Source: Bacteroidales bacterium UBA6428 (GTDB lineage: Bacteria > Bacteroidota > Bacteroidia > Bacteroidales > UBA932). Taken from it: 12,752 nucleotides of DNA. The notes below the pieces were generated by a model that was given only the letters and a program-made list of their open reading frames with translations, did no database searches and was not told the origin of the DNA. Below are positions 1-7,103 of the stretch, one piece after another. Both the position numbers and the translations under genes were made by a program. The stretch is taken from assembly GCA_002437305.1 (NCBI GenBank), contig DJOW01000068.1, positions 5,336 to 18,087 on the forward strand, read 5' to 3'. Numbering within the stretch: position 1 is the stretch's first letter; each line of letters opens with the position of its first letter.

Positions 1-1
1 C

Positions 2-325
2 AACCAATGTCTCAGGGCCTCCTGCGGCCTACGTTCACCTCAAGGTGCGAGAAACGCCGCACACCTTGAAACGCAACTTTTTGACAGACAACTGAATGCC
101 ACTCCAGGTGTGAATGCTTTGACACACCTGGGAGACTCAATAAACGCATCCTCCGACATACAGACGGCGGCCAAAACGGTCAGTCTATAGGCAGGGCACT
201 GTTCTGTTAATGAACAATAGACAACGAAATGAATTTTGGAAATGGTATCACTATTGGCCCAAAAGGTATTCGGTGACATTGAGACCGGAAAGATGTTCTA
301 TGATCAGGAAGAGTTGGACAACTGA
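2..325 (+). pseudogene. Possible decayed reading frame, unidentified
   Basis: One forward frame is open from the left edge to a stop at 188-190. It is broken again at 218-220 and 230-232, then stays open with protein-like composition to a stop at 323-325 (ending ...YDQEELDN). The two open stretches share the same phase, which would fit the 3' end of a gene inactivated by clustered stops. I do not recognise the product, and the first stretch also contains two hairpins, so it may simply be non-coding. A reverse-strand open frame over 40-279 is cysteine-rich and less convincing. Treat this as a weak suggestion. Confidence 0.2.
40..134. repeat. Two adjacent inverted repeats
   Basis: The first pairs TCAAGGTGCG (40-49) with CGCACACCTTGA (58-69) across an 8-nt loop, with a two-base bulge. 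The second pairs CTCCAGGTGTG (102-112) with CACACCTGGGAG (123-134) across a 10-nt loop, with a single-base bulge. The inner nine bases, 104-112 and 123-131, are perfect complements. Both hairpins share an AGGTG/CACCT core. Neither is followed by a T-run, so they are not simple terminators. They could be structured RNA, the end of an element, or chance. Confidence 0.4.
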
Positions 326-392
326 ATGATCATTTTGCGATAGGTCAGCATATTCATTCGGAAAGAGGGGATGAGTACGTGGAAACGGGGAT

Positions 393-487
393 GAAAAGAG
401 GAAAGGGAAAAAGAAAAGAAAAGGGATAGGGAAAGGGAACGAAAAGAGAAAAAGGGTTGGAAAACGGAAAGGGAAAAGGAAAAGGAA
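393..487. repeat. Low-complexity polypurine tract
   Basis: 90 of these 95 top-strand bases are purines, interrupted only at T427, C440, T457, T458 and C465. The sequence is built from irregular GGAAA/GGGAAAA units rather than an exact tandem repeat. It carries stops in most frames and is unlikely to be coding. Together with 326-392, where I see nothing recognisable, it fills the gene-free stretch before the leftward terminator. Confidence 0.85.
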
Positions 488-501
488 TAGTGGATGGGAT
501 G

Positions 502-537
502 AAAAAAATGGCTTGAATCCTTATGGACTTCAAGCCA
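502..537 (-). terminator. Rho-independent terminator of the leftward gene block
   Basis: A perfect 9-bp stem (509-517 with 529-537; TGGCTTGAA/TTCAAGCCA) encloses an 11-nt loop. On the bottom strand it is followed at once by seven T's (A-run 502-508 on the top strand). It starts 24 bases beyond the stop codon of the 561-929 gene, where the end of that transcript is expected. Confidence 0.8.
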
Positions 538-560
538 AGATTTTACGTTTTATAAGCATG

Positions 561-929
561 CTATTCCGCGGAATCATCATCTCCGCCGTACTGCGAGATG
601 TTGTCATCCGGAAGGGCAGACTCGGCCGGGGCATCGGCGGAGGATCCGGCCACATCCTCGTTCTCGGCGTCCTCCTCTCCCTCCAGCCACCTCTCAAGAG
701 CCTCGGCGTCATCTGTCTTCACCTTGATCTTCACCAGATTGATCGAGTCATCAGTCTCGACAGTGACGGCATAGAAAGAAGTGCCGTCCGGCTTAGGGTA
801 CTTTACAAGGTCAGGGAGATAGTCGCTGAACCCGCCTGGATATTTTTCATTGAACGCCGCGGCAAGCGCGTCTGACATATTCTCGTAGCTTACCACGTGC
901 CTTTTCTTCTGATCTGATGTCATAGTCAT
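561..929 (-). CDS. Small acidic conserved hypothetical protein (Bacteroidota)
   Basis: This is a 122-aa protein if started at the ATG at 929. A six-residue longer form would begin with TTG at 947, and a second ATG lies at 923. The body (HVVSYENMSDALAAAF, then YPGGFSDY and PDGTSFYAVTVE) resembles a family I recall as a widespread uncharacterised Bacteroidota protein with one compact alpha/beta domain. The C-terminal ~45 residues are a low-complexity acidic tail rich in D, E, A and S (for example GGDDDSAE) that is probably disordered. There is no signal peptide or membrane segment, so it is probably cytoplasmic. It follows the YgiQ-family gene after 57 bases and precedes the terminator at 502-537, so it is probably the last gene of the block. 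Function unknown; some databases may label such proteins as primase-related, which I cannot support. Confidence 0.82.
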   Translation of the reverse strand: MTMTSDQKKRHVVSYENMSDALAAAFNEKYPGGFSDYLPDLVKYPKPDGTSFYAVTVETDDSINLVKIKVKTDDAEALERWLEGEEDAENEDVAGSSADAPAESALPDDNISQYGGDDDSAE

Positions 930-986
930 ATTCGTTTTCGGGTGCAATATTAAGACATTTTTCCGAATTGCGAAGCAAAGAGAGAA

Positions 987-2708
987 CTATTTTCTGAAAA
1001 AAAACGATTTCTGTCTCTTCTTCTTCTCGGGATCGCGCTCAACGAACACCGGCTTCATGGTCCGGGGATCAATTCCGGTGTAGTACATCACAGAGGAGGT
1101 GGTCATCGGTGTCGGAGTGAAATCCTGCACCTGATCCATGTAGATTCCTTTCAAGGCCGGATTCCTGGACAGTTTCTCCATGTCCTTGATCGTGCATCCG
1201 GGGTGGGATGAGATGAAATAAGGGACAATTCCTGTACGCCGTCCATTCTGCGCGCAAATCTTATCGAACTCGCTGCGGAGCTTCACGAACAAATTGAATG
1301 AAGGCTTGGCTATGTACTGAAGTACATTGTCCTCGGTGTGCTCGGGAGCGACTTTCATCCGCCCCGAAGTGTGGTCGAGGATCAAAGTCTTGAGGTAAGG
1401 CTTGGAGGTCTCGTCCACAAATCCCTTCTCGTCGAGGAACAGATCGTAACGGATTCCGCTGCCGATGTAGGAATGGCGGATTCCCGGAACGGCATCAACC
1501 TTCCGGTACAATTCAAGTATCTGTTTATGAGAGCGGTTCATGTTCGGACACGGTGCTGGGAACAGACATGATTTTCTGCGGCATTTGTCGCATAAATCAG
1601 GGTTCTTCCCTCGCATCCCATACATGTTAGCGGTAGGGGCGCCAAGGTCTGAGATATTCCCGGCAAATCCTGGCATCCTTGACAGTTTCTTAACCTCAGC
1701 GACTATGGATTCCTGCGAGCGGGACTGGATGAACTTTCCCTGATGCGCCGCGATGGTGCAGAAATTACACCCTCCGAAGCATCCGCGGTGCGTGATGATG
1801 GAATCCTTTATCATGTCGTAGGCCGGAATCCTCTTCCCCTTGTAGCGCGGATGCGGCAACTTGGTGAAAGGCAGATCCCAGAACGAATCCATCTCCTCGG
1901 TCGTGGACGGGGAATACGGCGGATTGATCTGCACGTAACCGTCCCCCACAGGCTCGATGATTGTCGCGGGATGCATCATGTTGGCGTGGGTCTCAATAAG
2001 ATGAAAATTCTCGGCGTAAGCCTTCTTGTCCCTCCTGCACTCCTCGAAGGAATGAAGCACCAGCGGATCCTTGGCCTTCCACTTTCCGCTCAGAAGGAAA
2101 GCGATCTGGGGAATCCTGTGGATTTCGTGAATATTCCTACGCGCATCAATGGCTCTTGTGAGTTCGAGCATCGGCTTCTCCCCCATCCCGTAGCAAAGAT
2201 AATCAGCCCTGCACCACTTAAGGATCGATGGTACAAGCTCATCCTTCCAATAATCGTAATGTGACAGCCTGCGAAGCGAAGCCTCAACCCCTCCGATGAC
2301 GACAGGAACATCCGGGTAAAGTTCCTTCAATATGTTCGTGTAGACACTGACGGCATAGTCAGGCCTCTGTCCGGCCTTTCCGTCCGGAGTGTACGCGTCA
2401 TCATGGCGGAGACGTTTGCCTGCCGTGTAATGGTTCACCATCGAATCCATCGCACCGGCGTTCACTCCGAAATAGAGCCTCGGAGCTCCTAACTTCTTGA
2501 AATCCCGAAGATCATCCCTCCAGTTTGGCTGCGGCACGACAGCGACCCTATAGCCGAAATGCTGGAGCCACCGGGCAATGCAGGCCGTTCCGAAAGAAGG
2601 GTGGTCCACAAAGGCGTCACCAGTGAAAAGGATGACGTCAATGTAGTCCCACCCTAAGGCTTCAACCTCCTTCTTGGAGGTCGGGAACATGTAATCCGTC
2701 TCGGACAT
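987..2708 (-). CDS. ygiQ: YgiQ family radical SAM protein (UPF0313)
   Basis: This 573-aa protein has the YgiQ architecture. An N-terminal domain, with VILFTGDAFVDHPSFG near residues 25-40, resembles a corrinoid-binding-like fold. A radical SAM core carries the CxxxC-xx-C cluster motif at Cys310, Cys314 and Cys317 (RGCFGGCNFC). A second cysteine group at 373, 376, 381 and 387 is typical of the family and could bind another metal centre. The C-terminal domain contains MDQVQDFTPTPMTTSSVMYY. The family is expected to bind [4Fe-4S] and cleave S-adenosylmethionine, but I know of no established substrate. It is shorter than E. coli YgiQ (about 740 aa), and the missing part is mostly C-terminal; here the protein ends in a lysine-rich tail encoded across an 8-base homopolymer at 997-1004. 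It starts 10 bases after the argS stop, which indicates cotranscription. Identity is secure; the molecular role is unknown. Confidence 0.93.
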   Translation of the reverse strand: MSETDYMFPTSKKEVEALGWDYIDVILFTGDAFVDHPSFGTACIARWLQHFGYRVAVVPQPNWRDDLRDFKKLGAPRLYFGVNAGAMDSMVNHYTAGKRLRHDDAYTPDGKAGQRPDYAVSVYTNILKELYPDVPVVIGGVEASLRRLSHYDYWKDELVPSILKWCRADYLCYGMGEKPMLELTRAIDARRNIHEIHRIPQIAFLLSGKWKAKDPLVLHSFEECRRDKKAYAENFHLIETHANMMHPATIIEPVGDGYVQINPPYSPSTTEEMDSFWDLPFTKLPHPRYKGKRIPAYDMIKDSIITHRGCFGGCNFCTIAAHQGKFIQSRSQESIVAEVKKLSRMPGFAGNISDLGAPTANMYGMRGKNPDLCDKCRRKSCLFPAPCPNMNRSHKQILELYRKVDAVPGIRHSYIGSGIRYDLFLDEKGFVDETSKPYLKTLILDHTSGRMKVAPEHTEDNVLQYIAKPSFNLFVKLRSEFDKICAQNGRRTGIVPYFISSHPGCTIKDMEKLSRNPALKGIYMDQVQDFTPTPMTTSSVMYYTGIDPRTMKPVFVERDPEKKKRQKSFFFRK

Positions 2709-2718
2709 CGGAAGATTC

Positions 2719-4506
2719 CTACATTCTCTCCGGCAATTCGATTCCGAGGATGCCCATCGCCTTGCGGAGAACCGCGGAAAGCGTGTCGATCAGCACAAGA
2801 CGCATCTTGAGCGTGTCGGCGTTCTCTTCCTTGAGGATCGGAGTGTCATGGTAGTACTGGTTGAACTCCTTGGCAAGGTCGTAGGCATAGTTGGCGACGA
2901 CGGCCGGAGAATACGCCTGGGCACCCTCAGCGATCTTTGCCGGGAAAGTGTTCAGAAGCTTTATAAGCCTGATTTCCTTTGCACTCAACTCGACCTTGGG
3001 AAGAGGGGAGGCGGCATATTCAATGCCCTTCTCAGCCGCCTTGCGCAGGATGGATCTGATGCGCGCGTGGGTGTACTGTATGAACGGACCGGTGTTGCCG
3101 TTGAAGTCAATGGACTCCTTCGGATTGAAGAGCATGGTCTTCTTCGGATCCACCTTGATGATGAAGTACTTGAGCGCTCCAAGGCCAATCATGTGATAGA
3201 GCTTTGTCTTGTCGTCCTCGCTCATGTCGGCCAGCTTGCCGGACTCGTCGGATGTGGCCCTCGCCTCCTCATACATCTTCTGGATGAGGTCGTCAGCATC
3301 GACAACGGTTCCCTCACGGGATTTCATCTTTCCTTCCGGCAACTCGACCATTCCGTAGGAAAGGTGGAATATGTTGTCGGCCCATTCGAATCCCAACTTC
3401 TTGAGAATCAACTTAAGCACCTGGAAATGATAGTTCTGCTCGTTGCCGACCACATAGACATGCGAGTCAAGGTGGTACTCGGCGAAACGCCTCTCAGCGG
3501 TGCCCAGATCCTGCGTGATGTAGACCGAGGTGCCGTCAGAGCGGAGGAGAAGTTTCCTGTCAAGCCCGTCCGCGGTGAGGTCACACCAGACGGATCCGTC
3601 CGGATCCTTGACGAAGACCCCCATATCCAAACCTTTCTGTACCAACTCTTTGCCCAGAAGATAAGTCTGAGACTCATAGTAAACTTTGTCAAAAGTGATT
3701 CCGAGAGCCTTGTAGGTCTCGTCGAAGCCTTTCAGCACCCAGCCGTTCATCCTGGCCCAGAGGTCACGTACCTCCTTGTCTCCGGCCTCCCATTTCTGAA
3801 GCATCTCGTGAGCCTCTTTCAGGCAAGGAGCCTCTTTCTTGGCGGTCTCCTCATCCATCCCTCCGGCTACAAGTTCCTCTACCTCTTTCTTGTAGATGTC
3901 GTTGAAAGCAACGTACATGTCGCCGACAAGATGATCTCCCTTGATGCCGGTTGATTCAGGAGTGGCACCTTTTCCGACCTTCAGCCAGGCGAGCATGGAC
4001 TTGCAGATGTGCACTCCCCTGTCGTTGACAAGGGTGGTCTTGATCACGTTGTTCCCGCTGGCCTTCAGAAGCCTTGAAACAGAGTCACCGAGCAGGTTGT
4101 TCCTGATGTGGCCGAGGTGAAGAGGCTTGTTGGTGTTGGGCGAAGAGAACTCGACCATGACGTTCTTGCCTGTCCCAGGCAGATCGCCGAAATCCTTGTC
4201 AGCGACGATCTCTCCAAAGAGCTCGTTCCAAAAGAGGTTAGAGAACAACAGGTTGAGGAAACCCTTCACGCAGTTATATTCAGAGATTTCAGGTACATTG
4301 ACCTTGAGCCATTCTCCGATAGCCTTGCCGGTGTTCTCCGGAGTGGAGTGTGACAGGCGCAGCAAAGGGAACACGACCAAAGTGAAGTCTCCTGTAAATT
4401 CCTTTCTGGTGACAGAGACCTGGAGCGCGGACGGTTCGATGTCGGCGCTATAAAGTGCCTTGATGGCTTCTGAAGCCTTGGAGGCGATAAAAAGTTCCGG
4501 GGTCAT
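2719..4506 (-). CDS. argS: Arginyl-tRNA synthetase
   Basis: This cytoplasmic class I aminoacyl-tRNA synthetase (595 aa, normal family length) charges tRNA-Arg with arginine using ATP. Visible parts are the N-terminal tRNA-contacting domain (about 1-105), the HIGH-type signature HLGH at 130-133 inside SSPNTNKPLHLGHIRNN, and the catalytic Rossmann fold. The KMSKS-equivalent loop reads KMKSREG at 393-399, a usual ArgRS variant. A helical DALR anticodon-binding domain (about 465-595) includes FIQYTHARIRSI. The start ATG overlaps the stop of the sigma-factor gene by one base (TGATG), so translation is probably coupled to it. The next gene, ygiQ, follows after 10 bases. No truncation or frameshift is seen. 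A long forward-strand open frame lies antisense to it and is a coding shadow. Confidence 0.97.
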   Translation of the reverse strand: MTPELFIASKASEAIKALYSADIEPSALQVSVTRKEFTGDFTLVVFPLLRLSHSTPENTGKAIGEWLKVNVPEISEYNCVKGFLNLLFSNLFWNELFGEIVADKDFGDLPGTGKNVMVEFSSPNTNKPLHLGHIRNNLLGDSVSRLLKASGNNVIKTTLVNDRGVHICKSMLAWLKVGKGATPESTGIKGDHLVGDMYVAFNDIYKKEVEELVAGGMDEETAKKEAPCLKEAHEMLQKWEAGDKEVRDLWARMNGWVLKGFDETYKALGITFDKVYYESQTYLLGKELVQKGLDMGVFVKDPDGSVWCDLTADGLDRKLLLRSDGTSVYITQDLGTAERRFAEYHLDSHVYVVGNEQNYHFQVLKLILKKLGFEWADNIFHLSYGMVELPEGKMKSREGTVVDADDLIQKMYEEARATSDESGKLADMSEDDKTKLYHMIGLGALKYFIIKVDPKKTMLFNPKESIDFNGNTGPFIQYTHARIRSILRKAAEKGIEYAASPLPKVELSAKEIRLIKLLNTFPAKIAEGAQAYSPAVVANYAYDLAKEFNQYYHDTPILKEENADTLKMRLVLIDTLSAVLRKAMGILGIELPERM

Positions 4507-5366
4507 CAGCCAAGATAGGTCTTAAGAAGTTTGCTCGCCGACGGCTTCTTGAGCTTGCGGATCGCCTTTTCCTTTATCTGACGGACCCTCTCCCTTGTCA
4601 GGTCGAGCCTTTCACCGATCTCCTCCAGCGTCATTTCCTGACATCCGATGCCGAAGAACGACTTGATGATCTCGCGCTCACGGGATGTAAGGATCTGGAG
4701 CGACCTCTCGATCTCGGTGCTCAGAGACTCATTCACAAGTCCCCTGTCCGCCATCGGAGAATCATCGTTAGGCAGCACATCCAGAAGGCTGTTGTCCTCG
4801 CCCTCGACGAACGGGGCGTCGACAGACACATGCCTTCCGGAAACCCTTAGGGTGTCTGAGATCTTGTCCTGAGGGATGTCTATCATCTCGGAGAGCTCCT
4901 CATTGGAAGGACTCCGCTCATTCTTCTGCTCGAACTGAGAGAGAGCCTTGTTGATCTTGTTCAGGGAACCGACCTGGTTGAGCGGAAGCCTGACGATCCT
5001 TGACTGCTCGGCCAGAGCCTGAAGGATTGACTGGCGAATCCACCACACGGCGTATGAAATGAACTTGAATCCTCTTGTCTCATCGAACTTCTCAGCGGCC
5101 TTTATCAAGCCCAGATTGCCTTCATTGATAAGATCCGGAAGACTAAGACCTTGATTCTGATACTGTTTCGCAACAGAAACCACAAACCTGAGATTGGCCC
5201 TCGTAAGCTTCTCAAGGGCTTTCTGGTCACCTTTGCGGATTCTCTGGGAAAGTTCCACTTCCTCTTCCGGAGACACCAACTCCTCACGGCCGATCTCCTG
5301 GAGGTACTTGTCCAAGGACGCGCTCTCACGGTTGGTGATTGACTTTGTAATCTTTAATTGCCTCAT
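4506..5366 (-). CDS. rpoD: Primary RNA polymerase sigma factor, Bacteroidota type
   Basis: This 286-aa sigma-70 family protein directs core RNA polymerase to housekeeping promoters. Region 1.2 lies near residues 17-50 (SLDKYLQEIGREELVSPEEE) and region 2 near 51-122, with the -10-recognition and melting part KFISYAVWWIRQSI. Region 3 covers about 128-205. Region 4 covers about 220-280, with the helix-turn-helix MTLEEIGERLDLTRERVRQI that contacts the upstream element. Region 1.1 and the long non-conserved region of proteobacterial RpoD (over 600 aa) are absent, as is usual for the primary sigma of this phylum, which reads a -33/-7 promoter type. It is downstream of the protease gene with 78 bases between; that spacer holds a strong hairpin ending 17 bases before this ATG. 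Its stop shares one base with the argS start. A group 2 sigma is possible, but region 1.2 and the phylum pattern favour the primary factor. Confidence 0.95.
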   Translation of the reverse strand: MRQLKITKSITNRESASLDKYLQEIGREELVSPEEEVELSQRIRKGDQKALEKLTRANLRFVVSVAKQYQNQGLSLPDLINEGNLGLIKAAEKFDETRGFKFISYAVWWIRQSILQALAEQSRIVRLPLNQVGSLNKINKALSQFEQKNERSPSNEELSEMIDIPQDKISDTLRVSGRHVSVDAPFVEGEDNSLLDVLPNDDSPMADRGLVNESLSTEIERSLQILTSREREIIKSFFGIGCQEMTLEEIGERLDLTRERVRQIKEKAIRKLKKPSASKLLKTYLG

Positions 5367-5383
5367 ATCTTGAAATACACAAT

Positions 5384-5424
5384 TTTCCCTGACGGAAGGC
5401 GCGGAGCCGTTTCCGTCAGGGAAA
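5384..5424 (-). promoter_or_regulatory. Strong hairpin between protease and sigma-factor genes
   Basis: A perfect 14-bp inverted repeat (5384-5397 TTTCCCTGACGGAA with 5411-5424) encloses a 13-nt loop that can pair further (5398-5400 with 5406-5408). Its 3' side on the transcript lies 17 bases before the sigma-factor ATG. No T-run follows on either strand, so a classical intrinsic terminator is doubtful. It could reduce readthrough from the protease, stabilise an mRNA end after processing, or lie in the leader of the sigma gene and influence initiation. Confidence 0.7.
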
Positions 5425-5444
5425 CACTATCCTATAACCTTCTG

Positions 5445-6938
5445 CTATTCCTTACTGAATCCGAAGAAAGCCTTCCTGCCGTTGGCTGTCACGCCCTCGA
5501 TGTAGACCGCTCTCTTTGCGGATTTGGCGATGTTCAGGACATCCTGAGGTGTGCCGACAGGCTGATCGTTGACATAGGTGATGACCATTCCCTCGGAAGC
5601 GCCCGCCTCAAGCATCTTGCCGCTGCCCAGAGACACGATCTCCACACCTTTCTTAAGCCCGAACATCTCAAGGGTTTCCTTGGACGCTTCCTTAAGGGTA
5701 GATCCAAAGAACGCGATCTCGCCGTCTCCGACGACAGTTCCATTTTCAGTGCTGCTGCCCAGGAAAGTCACCTCAAGCTCCTTCTCCTTGCCGTCGCGGA
5801 TGACCTTCACATTGGCCTTGTCGCCTGGATGGAATGAGTTGACCTTTACCTGAACGGCGGAGCCACTCTTAACTTCGGTCCCGTCAATGGCCACAATCAC
5901 ATCACCTTCCTTGATTCCCGCCTTGTCGGCTGAGCTGCCTTTGGCTACCTCATGAATATATACGCCGTTCGCGGAAGAAAGTTTCAACTTTTTCAACATA
6001 TCATCCACAGAATCGTATTTCAAGACCTTGGCAAGGCCATCATTAAGGTCGGACATGGAAATCCCAAGAACAGCCCTTTTCACTGAGCCGAAATCAATCA
6101 GGTCACCGACTATCTTCTTGACAATGTTCACCGGCACGGCGAATGAATATCCTGAGTACGCTCCTGTCTGTGAGACAATCGCAGTGTTGATGCCTACAAG
6201 CTCGCCGGTCTTGTTGACAAGGGCTCCTCCGGAGTTGCCCGGGTTGACAGCCGCGTCAGTCTGGATGAACGACTCGATCTGGATTCCGCCATTGTTCCTT
6301 TCTCGCGGATCATGCGCCATGGAACGCCCTTTCGCGCTGACGATTCCGGCGGTGATTGTCGACCGCAGCTGATAGCCCAGAGGACTGCCGACGGCAAGGA
6401 CCCATTCGCCAAGCCTGAGCTGGTCGGAATCTCCGAACGGAAGGGTCGGCAGACCCTCGGCGTCAATCTTTATCAAGGCTATGTCAGTCGCCGGATCTGT
6501 TCCGATGACCTTTGCGTCGTAAGTTTTGTTGTTGTTCAGAGTCACCTGTACCTTTGTCGCGTTGGCGACCACATGGTTGTTCGTGACAATGTAGCCATCC
6601 GGCCGGATGATAACCCCTGAGCCGCTTCCCTGCTGCTCTCTGGTCTGGGGTTCCTCATCCCCAAAGAAGAAACGGAAGAAAGGATCAGACATCTGGTACT
6701 GCTGGGTGACGGTCACCTCGACATAGACAACAGCATCGACCGCGGCCTCCGCCGCATAAGTGAGGTCCGGATAGTCCGATTGCGCCAGATTGACAGTCTT
6801 GGTGACTGTTCCGTCCCCCTTTCTTGCCAAATTGTCCGCCTCATCAACAGTCGCCGCCTTGACGACCCCATAAGCCGCCAGCACGCTGAACAAGACTGAC
6901 AGCACAACAGTAACTAAACCTTTTTTCATTACAGACAT
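5445..6938 (-). CDS. degQ: Periplasmic Do/HtrA family serine protease (DegP/DegQ type)
   Basis: This 497-aa exported protease/chaperone degrades or refolds damaged envelope proteins. From the ATG at 6938 the order is: a signal peptide (MSVMKKGLVTVVLSVLFSVLAA, probable cleavage near residue 28 after VKA), a trypsin-like domain with His122 (TNNHVV), Asp152 (TDIALIK) and Ser236 (NPGNSGGAL), PDZ1 at about 287-393 (GVYIHEVAKGSSADKAGIKEGD) and a second, more divergent PDZ at about 412-495. The flexible LA-loop region contains FFRFFFGDEEP. The frame stays open to a TTG at 7097, but that extension has no signal-peptide logic and runs through the divergent dnaN promoter, so 6938 (or the ATG at 6929) is preferred. 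A weak -7-like element, CATATTTG (bottom strand of 7002-7009), lies upstream. It heads the leftward block that includes the sigma factor. The symbol is by type; degP/degQ/degS cannot be separated here, but two PDZ domains exclude a DegS-like form. Confidence 0.95.
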   Translation of the reverse strand: MSVMKKGLVTVVLSVLFSVLAAYGVVKAATVDEADNLARKGDGTVTKTVNLAQSDYPDLTYAAEAAVDAVVYVEVTVTQQYQMSDPFFRFFFGDEEPQTREQQGSGSGVIIRPDGYIVTNNHVVANATKVQVTLNNNKTYDAKVIGTDPATDIALIKIDAEGLPTLPFGDSDQLRLGEWVLAVGSPLGYQLRSTITAGIVSAKGRSMAHDPRERNNGGIQIESFIQTDAAVNPGNSGGALVNKTGELVGINTAIVSQTGAYSGYSFAVPVNIVKKIVGDLIDFGSVKRAVLGISMSDLNDGLAKVLKYDSVDDMLKKLKLSSANGVYIHEVAKGSSADKAGIKEGDVIVAIDGTEVKSGSAVQVKVNSFHPGDKANVKVIRDGKEKELEVTFLGSSTENGTVVGDGEIAFFGSTLKEASKETLEMFGLKKGVEIVSLGSGKMLEAGASEGMVITYVNDQPVGTPQDVLNIAKSAKRAVYIEGVTANGRKAFFGFSKE

Positions 6939-7035
6939 ATTAATAATTTGTTTACATTCATCATGGCCCCGGAAGCCTTTCCGAAGCCTGAGGCAAAAAA
7001 TCAAATATGATGCCATAATATTAAGGGAATATTCG

Positions 7036-7043
7036 TATATTTG
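7036..7043 (+). promoter_or_regulatory. Candidate -7 element for dnaN
   Basis: TATATTTG matches the Bacteroidota -7 consensus TAnnTTTG exactly. Transcription would begin near 7048-7051, giving a leader of about 55 nt before the dnaN ATG at 7104. No clear -33 TTTG is seen at the expected distance. The leader contains a GC-rich perfect palindrome (GGCGGCCGCC, 7066-7075). Confidence 0.5.
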
Positions 7044-7103
7044 CCTTTCACTGAGGCCCGCCCACGGCGGCCGCCACAACAAAGAATTAAAAAACACGCG
7101 AAT

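Noticed and set aside
40..279. Reverse-strand 79-aa open frame
   Set aside because: Cysteine-rich, no recognisable motif, no promoter or conserved feature; less plausible than the forward frame, which is itself weak.
2848..3954. Long (368-aa) forward-strand open frame antisense to argS
   Set aside because: argS has all synthetase signatures over its full length; the antisense frame is a by-product of its codon use and has no recognisable domain.
6939..7097. N-terminal extension of the protease to a TTG at 7097
   Set aside because: It would bury the signal peptide 50 residues inside the protein and cross the dnaN promoter.
7041..7103. Upstream TTG start for dnaN
   Set aside because: It overlaps the -7 element, and the added 21 residues are not part of the clamp family.
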